From Aradus depressus (taxonomy: Eukaryota > Arthropoda > Insecta > Hemiptera > Aradidae), in assembly GCA_963662175.1 (NCBI GenBank), contig OY759222.1, forward strand, positions 3,392,713-3,456,712: 64,000 nucleotides of DNA, in the 5' to 3' direction. Positions within the stretch are counted from its first letter, which is position 1. Each line of letters starts with the position of its first letter. This document shows, piece after piece, positions 44,566 to 55,153 of this stretch. The notes under the pieces were generated by a model. That model did no database searches, had not been told where the DNA came from, and worked only from the letters and a program-made list of their open reading frames with translations. The translations under genes and the position numbers were made by a program.

Positions 44566-47168
44566 ATGGACACTAAACAGGAATCCGACCTTCCAGACGG
44601 AGAAACATCTGTTAATGACTGTAAGTTATGTTCATATGTTATTAAGTCGGAAAAAATAATTGATAAAGTGGAAATAGAATATTATGTTAGGTTAGGTTAG
44701 GTTTTATGACTCATGCCCGGGCTTTAACAACGAGATCATATCGCGTACTACCAAAGCGCTCTTTCGTCACTCTGGTGGACATGAGCCCGACTCTACTGTG
44801 GGAGTCCTAAATTTTGCCTACCCTAAATTTTTATTCACCTAGGGTAGGGGTCTTTAACGAGTACCTGACATCGTACAGGCTCGGGACCATCGCTTAACGT
44901 CCCATCCGAAGGACGGCGTGCTTAAGTTTATTTTACCTCCCAGATTAAATAAACTAAGGGCCTCGGTCGGGTTACGAACCCACGTTCTTTAGCTCAGAAG
45001 TCAAGCACGCATACCACTGAGCTACCGGCGCCCTCTAGTGAAATTTATATTAATTACAGGGGCAGTTATTGGAATTATTTTGCTATTTCATTTGTATGTT
45101 CGTGTTCTTAAATCAGAGAGCATTTTGATAGTTGTACATTTATATCAGGTCCTTTTTTTAGAAACACTCCGCGGGCTCGGGTTTTACAAAAAATGTACCT
45201 GAAATCAATTTCCATTTCAGGTATATTTTTTGTAAAACCCGATTCGTTTATATCGAGAAACATATAACAAAGTGGGTTTCGAGTTGTCATTTTAACCCTG
45301 GAATCACAACGTGGGGTCACCCCTGACCCTGGAATTCTGAAAATATTGTTTACTTCCATTACACTCCTGCAGTTAGACATGTCCGATCTTGTACCTTCCT
45401 GTCCTGACAAGATGATCACAACAGAGTGTCAGTCTGCTTTCAGCCCTCTCTTGGGAAACATTTACAGTGCCTTTGGGTCACGGGCGACCCCACGTTGTGG
45501 TTTATGAGGTATTTTTATGGGATGTTAGGATGCAATTGGCATAAATTCCTACGTCATTTTTCGGCACAATGGGATGAAATTATGGAGAACAAACTTTTTG
45601 AAAGAACTGGGAGAAGGTTTGGTTGAAGCCCACCTGAAAAGAAGATTAGACAATCGACAACCTCTAAAGGATCTAAGAAGACTAATAAGGGAGGTTCTAG
45701 GGAGCCCGCCACCTCAACCAATCTCAACGCCAACGGGTAAACGTCCCGGAACATGCAGTGATTGTGATCGAAGCAAGGACAGGAAAGGTGTATCACAATG
45801 TATAAAGTGTTTTAAGAGTGTTTGTGCTGAACACAGACAAAGTATGTGTGTAAATTGTTCAAATGAATAAATTTTTTTTTTCAGTTCACTTATCTATCTA
45901 TCCACGTTTTCAATATGCTATATTTTTTTAAATTCATTTTTTCATATCAATTACTTTATGTTTTTTTGATTCTAGCATTATTAGGAAAATATAATGAATG
46001 AGAAAACTTTTTATATAATGTTGCTATTCAAGGAACAAATACATGTTGCTATTCAAGGAACAAATACATGTTGCTATTCAAGGAACAAATACATGTTGCT
46101 ATTCAAGGAACAAATACATGTTGCTATTCAAGGAACAAATACATGTTGCTATTCAAGGAACAAATACATGTTGCTATTCAAGGAACAAATACATGTTGCT
46201 ATTCAAGGAACAAATACATACAAATACAATAATTAACATATACCTTAGTTTATAGTATTATGATGATTTATTCCTTAATCCCCCATCTTACATTTAATTT
46301 TTTATTTTTCATTATACATAGTTAGATTATGACTGTTAGTCATCAAAAATGGCAAAAATAGCGGATTAAATAGAAAATTTTAAAAATATGACTAAATATT
46401 GTATGGGGTCATGTATCATATATGACCCCACGTTGTTAAATTGCCAACAACTATGTCACGTTGTGGTTCCAGGGTTAAGATGGTTTTCGGCAGATATCAT
46501 GCCAACCAGGCGGCCTCTGCAAAATCTTATTTTATATGAAATGTGCCTTTCAGTTTAGAGAAAATTCAATTTTTGTTCCAAAATCGAATGAGATTTAAGT
46601 TGGGACATTTGACTTCTTCATTCTAAACATGTTCATTGCTATAATCTTTTCTGTGTTAGACCGTTCACAAAGTCTCAGTCACATACACACGATGACGTCG
46701 TCGTCATGATTGAAAACTCGACCTCGAATTATTTGGAGGTACAATTAGTATCTTCATTTTTACCAAAGACATAAGAAAATATAAATTGGCTTTTCTCTGA
46801 CTGAGTTTGGTTAGCCTTTGAACAGACTATAGGTATGTATACTTCTGCGAGTGTAGTTCGCCATCTCTTGTAAAGCTTAGACACATCACCAAGTTCCTGT
46901 TATTTACCAACTCGGGAAATGAAAATGTCGCTTTGAATTTTCGTCTGCTTCAACCGTTATTTATTATTATTTTTTTTTTTAAGAATTAGTTTCACTGAGA
47001 ACAGCATAATTTAAACATTTGGTAGATATGGAAGTGATTCAATGCAACTTCTTAATCTGATTTCTATTTTTATACTTCCAGATTTTGAAGAACGAAATAT
47101 TTTTGTTAAAGAGGTACGGAAAGTTCACATGAAAGAGGAACGCGAGCTGCTAGTAACTGCTGATTTCA
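44566..47168 (+). CDS. Two linked modular exons of a zinc-finger-type gene (partial)
   Basis: Exon 44566-44620 begins with ATG (MDTKQESDLPDGETSVND plus one base) and ends at donor gtaagt. Exon 47082-47168 starts after acceptor acttccag and reads (Y)FEERNIFVKEVRKVHMKEE, ending at donor gtaagtctg. They join in phase 1 without a stop. Both are homologous to exons of genes 1-3, and similarity extends into the introns. No finger-encoding exon follows before the next first exon at 59978. They may belong to a longer alternative transcript that splices to exons beyond the window, or be the remains of a gene that lost its finger exon. The start is uncertain: the ATG is preceded in frame by a stop at 44545. 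Confidence 0.5.
44686..45036 (-). mobile_element. SINE, full length
   Basis: On the minus strand it begins 'agagggcgccggtagctcag' (RNA polymerase III box A within) and has 'gtgggttcgtaacccgacc' as box B. It continues through the conserved centre to 'cccgggcatgagtcataa' and an 'aacctaacctaac' tail. It lies in the intron after exon 44620. Confidence 0.92.
45177..45242. ncRNA. 66-nt near-perfect hairpin, pre-miRNA-like
   Basis: Arms of about 29 bases, starting 'tcgggttttacaaaaaat' and ending 'tttttgtaaaacccga', pair with one or two mismatches around an 8-base loop (caatttcc). Size and pairing fit a microRNA precursor, but a tiny MITE or snapback repeat would look the same. The hairpin lies 50 bp left of a piggyBac element. 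Confidence 0.35.
45574..45870 (+). pseudogene. piggyBac transposase, C-terminal fragment
   Basis: The 98-codon frame reads NFLKELGEGLVEAHLKRRL, a linker, then a cysteine-rich end (CSDCDRSKDRK, CIKCFKSVCAEH, CVNCSNE) and stop. The CxxC...CxxC...CxxH pattern is the C-terminal zinc-binding domain of piggyBac transposases. The catalytic domain is deleted. Confidence 0.72.
46018..46217 (+). repeat. 25 bp tandem array, 8 copies
   Basis: Eight perfect copies of 'atgttgctattcaaggaaca' plus aatac begin at 46018 and every 25 bp to 46193, inside the second piggyBac element. Confidence 0.95.
46479..47081. other. Intron sequence before exon 47082
   Basis: No gene, array or transposon recognised. Ends in a T-rich stretch and the acceptor at 47081. 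Confidence 0.5.
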
Positions 47169-47315
47169 GTAAGTCTGTTCTCTTAACTATTGCAAACATC
47201 TTGGAAAGACCGTTCCTATTTTCTGTGTAGTCTTATTCCTCTTCCATATTAGTATTGCCTGTAAGGTACAACTACATCTTCCTCAATTATTTCTCTAATT
47301 AATATAATGAGCTCA

Positions 47316-50300
47316 AAGGAACACTCCACGGCTACATTATCTTCCCAAGTCACATCAAGTAATTACCAGAAACTATGTACTATATATACTAAAAGAAACA
47401 CTCCACGGCTACATTATCTTCCCAAGTCACATCAAGTAATTACCAGAAACACTCCACGGCTACATTATCTTCCCAAGTCACATCAAGTAATTACCAGGAA
47501 CACTCCACGGCTACATTATCTTCCCAAGTCACATCAAGTAATTACCAGAAACTATGTACTATATATACTAAAAGAAACACTCCACGGCTACATTATCTTC
47601 CCAAGTCACATCAAGTAATTACCAGGAACACTCCACGGCTACATTATCTTCCCAAGTCACATCAAGTAATTACCAGAAACTATGTACTATATATACTAAA
47701 AGAAACACTCCACGGCTACATTATCTTCCCAAGTCACATCAAGTAATTACCAGGAACACTCCACGGCTACATTATCTTCCCAAGTCACATCAAGTAATTA
47801 CCAGGAACACTCCACGGCTACATTATCTTCCCAAGTCACATCAAGTAATTACCAGGAACACTCCACGGCTACATTATCTTGCCAAGTCACATCAAGTAAT
47901 TACCAGGAACACTCCACGGCTACATTATCTTGCCAAGTCACATCAAGTAATTACCAGGAACACTCCACGGCTACATTATCTTCCCAAGTCACATCAAGTA
48001 ATTACCAGGAACACTCCACGGCTACATTATCTTGCCAAGTCACATCAAGTAATTACCAGGAACACTCCACGGCTACATTATCTTCCCAAGTCACATCAAG
48101 TAATTACCAGGAACACTCCACGGCTACATTATCTTCCCAAGTCACATCAAGTAATTACCAGGAACACTCCACGGCTACATTATCTTGCCAAGTCACATCA
48201 AGTAATTACCAGGAACACTCCACGGCTACATTATCTTCCCAAGTCACATCAAGTAATTACCAGGAACACTCCACGGCTACATTATCTTCCCAAGTCACAT
48301 CAAGTAATTACCAGGAACACTCCACGGCTACATTATCTTCCCAAGTCACATCAAGTAATTACCAGGAACACTCCACGGCTACATTATCTTGCCAAGTCAC
48401 ATCAAGTAATTACCAGGAACACTCCACGGCTACATTATCTTGCCAAGTCACATCAAGTAATTACCAGGAACACTCCACGGCTACATTATCTTCCCAAGTC
48501 ACATCAAGTAATTACCAGGAACACTCCACGGCTACATTATCTTGCCAAGTCACATCAAGTAATTACCAGGAACACTCCACGGCTACATTATCTTGCCAAG
48601 TCACATCAAGTAATTACCAGGAACACTCCACGGCTACATTATCTTCCCAAGTCACATCAAGTAATTACCAGGAACACTCCACGGCTACATTATCTTGCCA
48701 AGTCACATCAAGTAATTACCAGGAACACTCCACGGCTACATTATCTTGCCAAGTCACATCAAGTAATTACCAGGAACACTCCACGGCTACATTATCTTCC
48801 CAAGTCACATCAAGTAATTACCAGGAACACTCCACGGCTACATTATCTTGCCAAGTCACATCAAGTAATTACCAGGAACACTCCACGGCTACATTATCTT
48901 GCCAAGTCACATCAAGTAATTACCAGGAACACTCCACGGCTACATTATCTTGCCAAGTCACATCAAGTAATTACCAGGAACACTCCACGGCTACATTATC
49001 TTGCCAAGTCACATCAAGTAATTACCAGGAACACTCCACGGCTACATTATCTTCCCAAGTCACATCAAGTAATTACCAGGAACACTCCACGGCTACATTA
49101 TCTTGCCAAGTCACATCAAGTAATTACCAGGAACACTCCACGGCTACATTATCTTGCCAAGTCACATCAAGTAATTACCAGGAACACTCCACGGCTACAT
49201 TATCTTCCCAAGTCACATCAAGTAATTACCAGGAACACTCCACGGCTACATTATCTTGCCAAGTCACATCAAGTAATTACCAGGAACACTCCACGGCTAC
49301 ATTATCTTCCCAAGTCACATCAAGTAATTACCAGGAACACTCCACGGCTACATTATCTTGCCAAGTCACATCAAGTAATTACCAGGAACACTCCACGGCT
49401 ACATTATCTTGCCAAGTCACATCAAGTAATTACCAGGAACACTCCACGGCTACATTATCTTGCCAAGTCACATCAAGTAATTACCAGGAACACTCCACGG
49501 CTACATTATCTTGCCAAGTCACATCAAGTAATTACCAGGAACACTCCACGGCTACATTATCTTGCCAAGTCACATCAAGTAATTACCAGGAACACTCCAC
49601 GGCTACATTATCTTGCCAAGTCACATCAAGTAATTACCAGGAACACTCCACGGCTACATTATCTTGCCAAGTCACATCAAGTAATTACCAGGAACACTCC
49701 ACGGCTACATTATCTTGCCAAGTCACATCAAGTAATTACCAGGAACACTCCACGGCTACATTATCTTCCCAAGTCACATCAAGTAATTACCAGGAACACT
49801 CCACGGCTACATTATCTTGCCAAGTCACATCAAGTAATTACCAGGAACACTCCACGGCTACATTATCTTGCCAAGTCACATCAAGTAATTACCAGGAACA
49901 CTCCACGGCTACATTATCTTGCCAAGTCACATCAAGTAATTACCAGGAACACTCCACGGCTACATTATCTTGCCAAGTCACATCAAGTAATTACCAGGAA
50001 CACTCCACGGCTACATTATCTTCCCAAGTCACATCAAGTAATTACCAGGAACACTCCACGGCTACATTATCTTGCCAAGTCACATCAAGTAATTACCAGG
50101 AACACTCCACGGCTACATTATCTTGCCAAGTCACATCAAGTAATTACCAGGAACACTCCACGGCTACATTATCTTCCCAAGTCACATCAAGTAATTACCA
50201 GGAACACTCCACGGCTACATTATCTTGCCAAGTCACATCAAGTAATTACCAGGAACACTCCACGGCTACATTATCTTGCCAAGTCACATCAAGTAATTAC

Positions 50301-50510
50301 CAGGAACACTCCACGGCTACATTATCTTGCCAAGTCACATCAAGTAATTACCAGGAACACTCCACGGCTACATTATCTTGCCAAGTCACATCAAGTAATT
50401 ACCAGGAACACTCCACGGCTACATTATCTTGCCAAGTCACATCAAGTAATTACCAGGAACACTCCACGGCTACATTATCTTGCCAAGTCACATCAAGTAA
50501 TTACCAGAAA
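47316..50510 (+). repeat. 51 bp minisatellite, >60 copies (3.2 kb)
   Basis: The unit begins 'ggaacactccacggctacat' and recurs every 51 bp. From 47754 to 50457 the spacing is exact for 54 copies. The main variation is one base, C or G, in 'atctt(c/g)ccaag', mixed along the array. The first copies alternate with a longer variant containing 'actatgtactatatatact', which also ends the array. In one frame the unit reads 17 residues without a stop (EHSTATLSSQVTSSNYQ), leaving a frame of roughly 950 codons open from about 47700 to 50545 with no ATG. It lies downstream of the exon at 47168. Confidence 0.95.
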
Positions 50511-50530
50511 CTATGTACTATATATACTAA

Positions 50531-51377
50531 AAACCATAACTTCTGAAGTTCATTTGCATTTTGAACAAAATAGTTTTAGAATCCATTTTACGAACACGTA
50601 CAATTACATCCTCCAATGGTATGTTGACCATGAACACTAACGAAAATTTAGATCGATGAGCCGGATATGAAAATAATATGTTTCCAGCATATTTATTTCA
50701 CAACGCGATTCTCTATAACTGCATCCTCTATTCCAGTGAGTTTTGCCAGCTGTTCAGCCAAGAAATACATTTCAAAAGAGTGAGATTAAAATGTACCTTA
50801 TAATTCATCTATCAGTTTGTCAAACGCATTTAGAATTATTTTTTGTGGTATTTTACATGAAAGTCGACCTGCTCGATTTTCAGACTTTCTCGGCAGTCTT
50901 AAATAATGTCGATAACATTTTTTGTGATATCTAACTTCGATGGCAAATAAACCTCAGGTTGTTGACAACAGCTTAGGTATTTGTGTAAAAACATAGTCTT
51001 TTTTAAAATTTGTTGCGCCGCTGAAATTTCGGAGCATAAATTAAGTATTTTTGTTCTTAGTTACTTCACCACATATTAAACATTTCAACTGTTTATTCTG
51101 TACTACAGATCTTCTTAATGACTCACGAATATTTTTTGGTAGAAACACTTGCTTCAGAATTTGAAGTAGACTCTTCTTCCTGTTTATGTAATGTTATTTC
51201 TCGACTTCTTATTTTTTCTTCACTAACATAGCTTGCCATACAACCTCGGTTCCATGAAAAACATTGTGCAGTGGGCTCCGGATTATACAGCTTCTGAAAC
51301 TTGTCACTAATTTCGTATTTTCTTCTCTCTGCTGTCTTTATAATAGTGAGCCACGATTGTGATTTTGGCTCAAGGTT
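50531..51377. other. Unannotated stretch between minisatellite and LINE
   Basis: AT-rich sequence without repeats or recognisable protein similarity. One 63-codon frame (50743) is considered chance. Confidence 0.5.
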
Positions 51378-51391
51378 AATTTAATAGAACT

Positions 51392-52439
51392 CACTTTTAG
51401 GGAGCACCTCAAATACGTGGGAGCGAAGGCCGCCAGGACATCGGCGGCGATTTCGAGAATTCTGCCCAACGTCGGTGGCCCTAGGCAGAGCAGGAGAAGA
51501 CTGCTGGCAGGAGTCAGCACATCCATCCTTCTGCACGGGGCCCCGACATGGGCAGATGCAACGAGGATTCCCTCATACCTGAGGCTGATCGCCCCCGCTC
51601 ACAGGCGAAGCGCACTGAGAGTCGCATGCGCCTACCGAACAGTTTCTGGCGACGCTGCCTATGTAATTGCTGGGCTGCCCCCCGAAGACCCGGTTCAGGT
51701 GGAAGAGGTGGTGCAGCGCTTCGACCACAGGGGAAACCGGGTCTTCTATCAGGACGCGGGGGCCAGCCCTGGTCCAGCAGAGCCAGAGAGGGCCAGGACA
51801 ATTAGGGAGTGGCAGGAAGAATGGGACAAGTCCACAAAGAGACGGTGGACCCATCGGCTCATCCCTCGAGTCGAGCCTTGGCTCACCAGAAAGCATGGGG
51901 AGGTGAATTACCACCTCACCCAGGTACTCACGGGACACGGTGGGTTCCGGGGGTACCTCCACAAAATCGGGGCAGCAACAACACCAGACTGCCCCGCGTG
52001 CCTTGGTGAGACGGAGTCGGCGGAGCATGTCCTCCTCAAATGCCCCAGATTTGAGGAGGGAAGGAAAAATGTGGAGTGCAGCATGGGCGCCCCGCTGACT
52101 GCTACCAGTTACGTGGACGCTATGCTGCGCTCCCAGGAGTCGTGGGATGAAGGCTGCGATTTTGCAGCGCTCATCATGGGCGGGTTGGCCCTTCAGGAGA
52201 GGGCTGACAAGGAACAGTAGCGGTAATAAAACAGAAGAAGGGGCGTTACCAGCCACCCTTCCTCCCTTCCGCGAAGTAATGACAGACCGTCAGTTCCGCG
52301 GAAGGGAATCAGGATCGGCAAGGAGGGGGTTTTAGTGGGCATGGTGTGATGGTGAACCGTCTCGAGTCCCACACTATCCAGGGCTACCTTCCCTGAATGT
52401 GCGTCACAGCATTTCCCCCTCCAATGCAAAAAAAAAAAA
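51392..52439 (+). mobile_element. R1-like LINE, 5'-truncated, with target duplication
   Basis: A 14 bp target duplication aatttaatagaact flanks the insert (51378-51391 and 52440-52453). It ends in a 3' untranslated region with a poly-A run. Only the last third of ORF2 is present. High GC contrasts with the AT-rich surroundings. All this fits target-primed reverse transcription stopping early. Confidence 0.92.
51417..52220 (+). pseudogene. C-terminal part of R1-like LINE ORF2
   Basis: The 267-codon frame is open to its natural stop and is already open from about 51396. It matches the region after the reverse-transcriptase core: the VSTSILLHGAPTWAD and RVACAYRTVSGDAAYVIAG blocks, an EWQEEWD segment, and a CCHC motif CX2CX8HX4C (CPACLGETESAEHVLLKC) typical of R1-clade elements. 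The endonuclease and catalytic reverse-transcriptase domains are missing by 5' truncation, so it cannot move itself. Confidence 0.88.
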
Positions 52440-52832
52440 AATTTAATAGAACTATAGTTATTAGTATATTAACCTTAATATTGGCTCTTTAACTAAATCT
52501 TCTGTTGCATCACAAAACAAACACACGCGCATGCTTAGAACAGGGCGCGGGGAGGGGGGATGTAAATTGACCATCCTAGCTGCCGGCAACATGATTTTTT
52601 TCATTATTTAGGGTCTCTTGTATAAGAATGCGAGCATAGTTGCCGGCCCTCATATATTGCATTCTCAAGTATGCAGTTTGGCGCCTGCACTAATTGTATT
52701 AAATTTATAAATATATATTGTGTATAATTAAATCTTTTATTTCCTGTTCAATTTTATTATATTATTGTTATTTCTGGTTGTACGTTCAAGCTTAATAAAA
52801 GACACAGAGTTGTTGTCCAGTCAAAAGTTTTA

Positions 52833-52878
52833 TTAGCATAGCCAGCTTTCGGTCCTATAAGACCCTCTTCAGTGCTAA
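52833..52878 (-). ncRNA. Hammerhead ribozyme-like motif (left arm)
   Basis: This has exactly the same 46 nt as the right-arm copy, on the minus strand. It has stem I TTAGCA with TGCTAA, core CTGAAGA, stem II GGTC with GACC (one extra G at its base), GAA, stem III AGC-TG-GCT, and cleavage expected after the A of CTA. All three stems and the conserved core are present. Confidence 0.68.
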
Positions 52879-52991
52879 CACTTTACAAAGGTAGTGAGTG
52901 GTCTCCACCAGTCTCTGATTGCCGCTGGTATATATGTATAGAGGTACATATATATAGAGAGACTGGTGGAGACCACTACCTTTGTAAAGTG

Positions 52992-53037
52992 TTAGCACTG
53001 AAGAGGGTCTTATAGGACCGAAAGCTGGCTATGCTAA
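52992..53037 (+). ncRNA. Hammerhead ribozyme-like motif (right arm)
   Basis: Stem I is TTAGCA (52992-52997) pairing with TGCTAA (53032-53037). The core CTGAAGA lies at 52998-53004. Stem II is GGTC/GACC with loop TTATAG and one unpaired G. GAA lies at 53020-53022. Stem III is AGC/GCT with a two-base loop (53023-53030). The cleavage triplet CTA ends at 53031. Short stem III is as in the minimal hammerheads of Penelope-like retroelements, which often need a dimer to cut well. Confidence 0.7.
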
Positions 53038-53078
53038 TAAAACTTGTGAGTGGACAACAACTCTGTGTCTTTTATTAA

Positions 53079-54344
53079 ATACTGCACGCTCACAACAACC
53101 TCCAAAAAATTCATATTATTGTTGTTGTTGCACAGACATAATTTAAATATAACTGCATGCATTTATCTTTCTCGTTTGTAATCTTATTTAAATGAGTATA
53201 ATTAACAAATTTCATTTTGGACTCAGTTCTGTCAATGAAGATTATTATCACTAAAATCTGTATTATTTATAGTTCATTCCACGCCTTTAAAAAAAAATAT
53301 ATATGTATATAATAGGTCATATCGCCCACTACCAGAGTGCTCCTTCAATTTTCATAAATAAAACATTATAAAAACCCTTTTATATATACAATACAAAATA
53401 ATGAAAATATAATGTAGTATGAAACTATCACGTAAAGGGGGTCTGAAAATTCAAAATAAGTTTTTTGAGTTTCTTTATATATTGTTAGTTATTTTCCAAA
53501 ATCTAATTATTTCTAAGTATGATTTACATCACGATATGATATATTTCATTTCATTTATGTAAAAATATAAAATGATTCGTTCAAACAGTTGAATGCAAAA
53601 ATACATTAAGCCAAATATAAAATGAATTTGAAATTAGCAACCCAAGGATACCTCGCATCTGAGCAAATACCGAATGAGGACAGAACACGTTCAACTATTT
53701 TATGAGTATATATTTTTTTTTACTTTAAAAAATAGTTTTATAAGCTCGATGTACTCAGTAAAATATATATTTTACAATTATAAATTACTCTTACTATACT
53801 AAATAATATAAGACGAAAATATTTTTTTTAAGTGAATCATCTACAATGTACCTCCTCAGCTCGATTATTTATAATCTCGTTTTTACTCTTCCTCTAAACC
53901 CTTTTCGTCTTCCACCAATTTGCATGAAAATGCGTAGGTATCTAGGACTTCTCAGTCTATTTATATTTTTAAAAAAATGTATATATATTAGGTATATGGA
54001 ATGATTTTTTTTTGGGTTAATCGAAAATCCGTCTCATGTTGTATAGAAGAAGCCTTAGAGAACATAAGTTCAATCTCCGTCTATGTTTGTTTTAGTAACT
54101 TAACATACATTCACAAAATTAAGAGAATCATGCGCCTTAGAATAGGTGCCATGTTGGATCTCAACATTTTGGGGAAGGGGGGCAGGAACGTAGAATTACT
54201 ACTAACTCTTTATAACCCTGGTAGTTAAGGGGGAGTTTTGTCCTAATATTTTGAGAAAAACACAAACAGACAACAGTGACAGTAAAAAGGTTTCAATCTG
54301 ATAACCTGAGTGTCTACCATAACTACAGGGGAACAATATTTTCT
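53079..54344. other. AT-rich intergenic stretch with SINE scrap
   Basis: A short SINE remnant ('ggtcatatcgcccactacc', 53313-53346, minus) is the only recognisable repeat. The 75-codon frame at 54001 has no recognisable domain and is not called. Confidence 0.5.
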
Positions 54345-54500
54345 CGATGGTCCTAATTAAGGTATCCGGTTAAGAAATACAGATAATAGGTGTTCCTGGT
54401 GGCACTGACTTCCTTCTGTTGTAAAATACATTAGGACAGCAATGCCGGTAGATAGGTTTTAACCAGATAATATGGTAGTCAACCATAAATAATGTTAACA
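54345..54500 (+). repeat. Diverged copy of the 165 bp dispersed repeat
   Basis: It contains 'gtgttcctggtggcactgac', 'acattaggacagcaatgcc', 'ggtagatagg' and 'gtcaaccataaat', in the same order as in 32100-32285. Confidence 0.6.
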
Positions 54501-54556
54501 AATGTATTCTGTCCGAATACATTTTTTGCGTTCTGTGTTGATATAGTGGAAATACT

Positions 54557-55153
54557 AATGAATAAAATAAAATGATAAATAAAACACTTGTTTTTTTGAA
54601 CACTTATATTGTCTAATTCCACAAACATATACTTAAATGTGTACCGGTTTCGGCTTACGCCATCGTCAGCACAATGTTCAACAATAATTGAGATATTTGC
54701 CAGGCATACATATTTATATTAACCTAAGAGTACCTGAGGTGAAAGGGTCCCCTCCTCTGGTAAAACCAGGGGGGTGGAAGTCTATATTCTAACTGTAATA
54801 GCTAACTGTGCACTCGTTTGGAAACCAAGAAAATAAAATTGATAGAACTAAAAACTAACATCACAATAAAACAATATAACAAATGTACAATATATAGCTA
54901 TGTAGGAAATGATTTAACCTAGATAAATGTTGTCATGGATATTTGTTATCTGAAAGGGATTAGCAAAGGAGAAAATTTGAAGTGTGTCTGGTTGTTTAAA
55001 CAATTCCCATTTTTTCGAGTCCTATTAATTTCCAGCTGTTCTAGAGAATCTGTGAAAAAGGTAGACCATTAGGTTCTAAAGTATATGTTTGTGGAATTAG
55101 ACAATATAAGTGTTCAAAAAACAAGTGTTTTATCTATCATTTTATTTTATTCA
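54557..55153. mobile_element. ~597 bp element with long terminal inverted repeats and a hammerhead-like motif
   Basis: Terminal inverted repeats of about 75 bases ('aataaaataaaatgataaat' at the left, its complement at the right) enclose a unique centre with no long open frame. The left part holds, on the minus strand, a hammerhead-like core (54638-54673). Small size and ribozyme suggest a non-autonomous Penelope-like or related element. Confidence 0.65.
54638..54673 (-). ncRNA. Hammerhead ribozyme-like motif
   Basis: On the minus strand: stem I TGTG/CACA, core CTGACGA, stem II GGC-GTAA-GCC (one unpaired T), GAA, a palindromic ACCGGT as stem III, and cleavage triplet GTA. Stem III is self-complementary with no loop, so pairing between two copies (a dimer) would be needed, as in known minimal hammerheads. 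Confidence 0.55.

Larger units (their letters stand above)
45296..46474 (+). mobile_element. piggyBac-type transposon, second family, internally deleted
   Basis: TTAA duplications lie at 45292-45295 and 46475-46478. Inverted ends are CCCTGGAATCACAACGTG (left) and CCCTGGAACCACAACGTG (right, minus strand). The motif 'gaccccacgttgt' recurs inside (about 45486 and 46425) as subterminal repeats. The encoded protein is only the C-terminal end of a piggyBac transposase. It also carries a 25 bp array. The ends differ from the element at 17802, so it is a separate family. Confidence 0.9.
52792..53078. mobile_element. Foldback element carrying two hammerhead-like ribozymes
   Basis: Arms of about 125 bases are inverted copies ('ttaataaaagacacagagtt' at the left, its complement at the right) around a TA-rich centre. 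Each arm contains, reading outward from the centre, 'ctggtggagaccacta', 'cctttgtaaagtgt', then a full hammerhead-like fold, then 'aaaactt'. It is probably two head-to-head copies of a small retroelement unit. Penelope-like elements are known to carry such ribozymes, and this may be a relic of one. Confidence 0.75.

Noticed and set aside
44688..44702. Telomere repeat (TTAGG)n
   Set aside because: Only two to three units and part of the SINE tail; not a telomere.
47307..47618. 103-codon frame at the start of the 51 bp array
   Set aside because: Changes frame within the repeats; not conserved along the array.
46018..50510. CRISPR-like arrays
   Set aside because: The tandem units have no unique spacers and the genome is animal; ordinary minisatellites.
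51573..52256. 227-codon frame opposite the LINE ORF2
   Set aside because: GC-rich shadow; the plus frame has the R1-type motifs.
54001..54228. 75-codon frame
   Set aside because: No domain, no splice context related to neighbours; likely chance.
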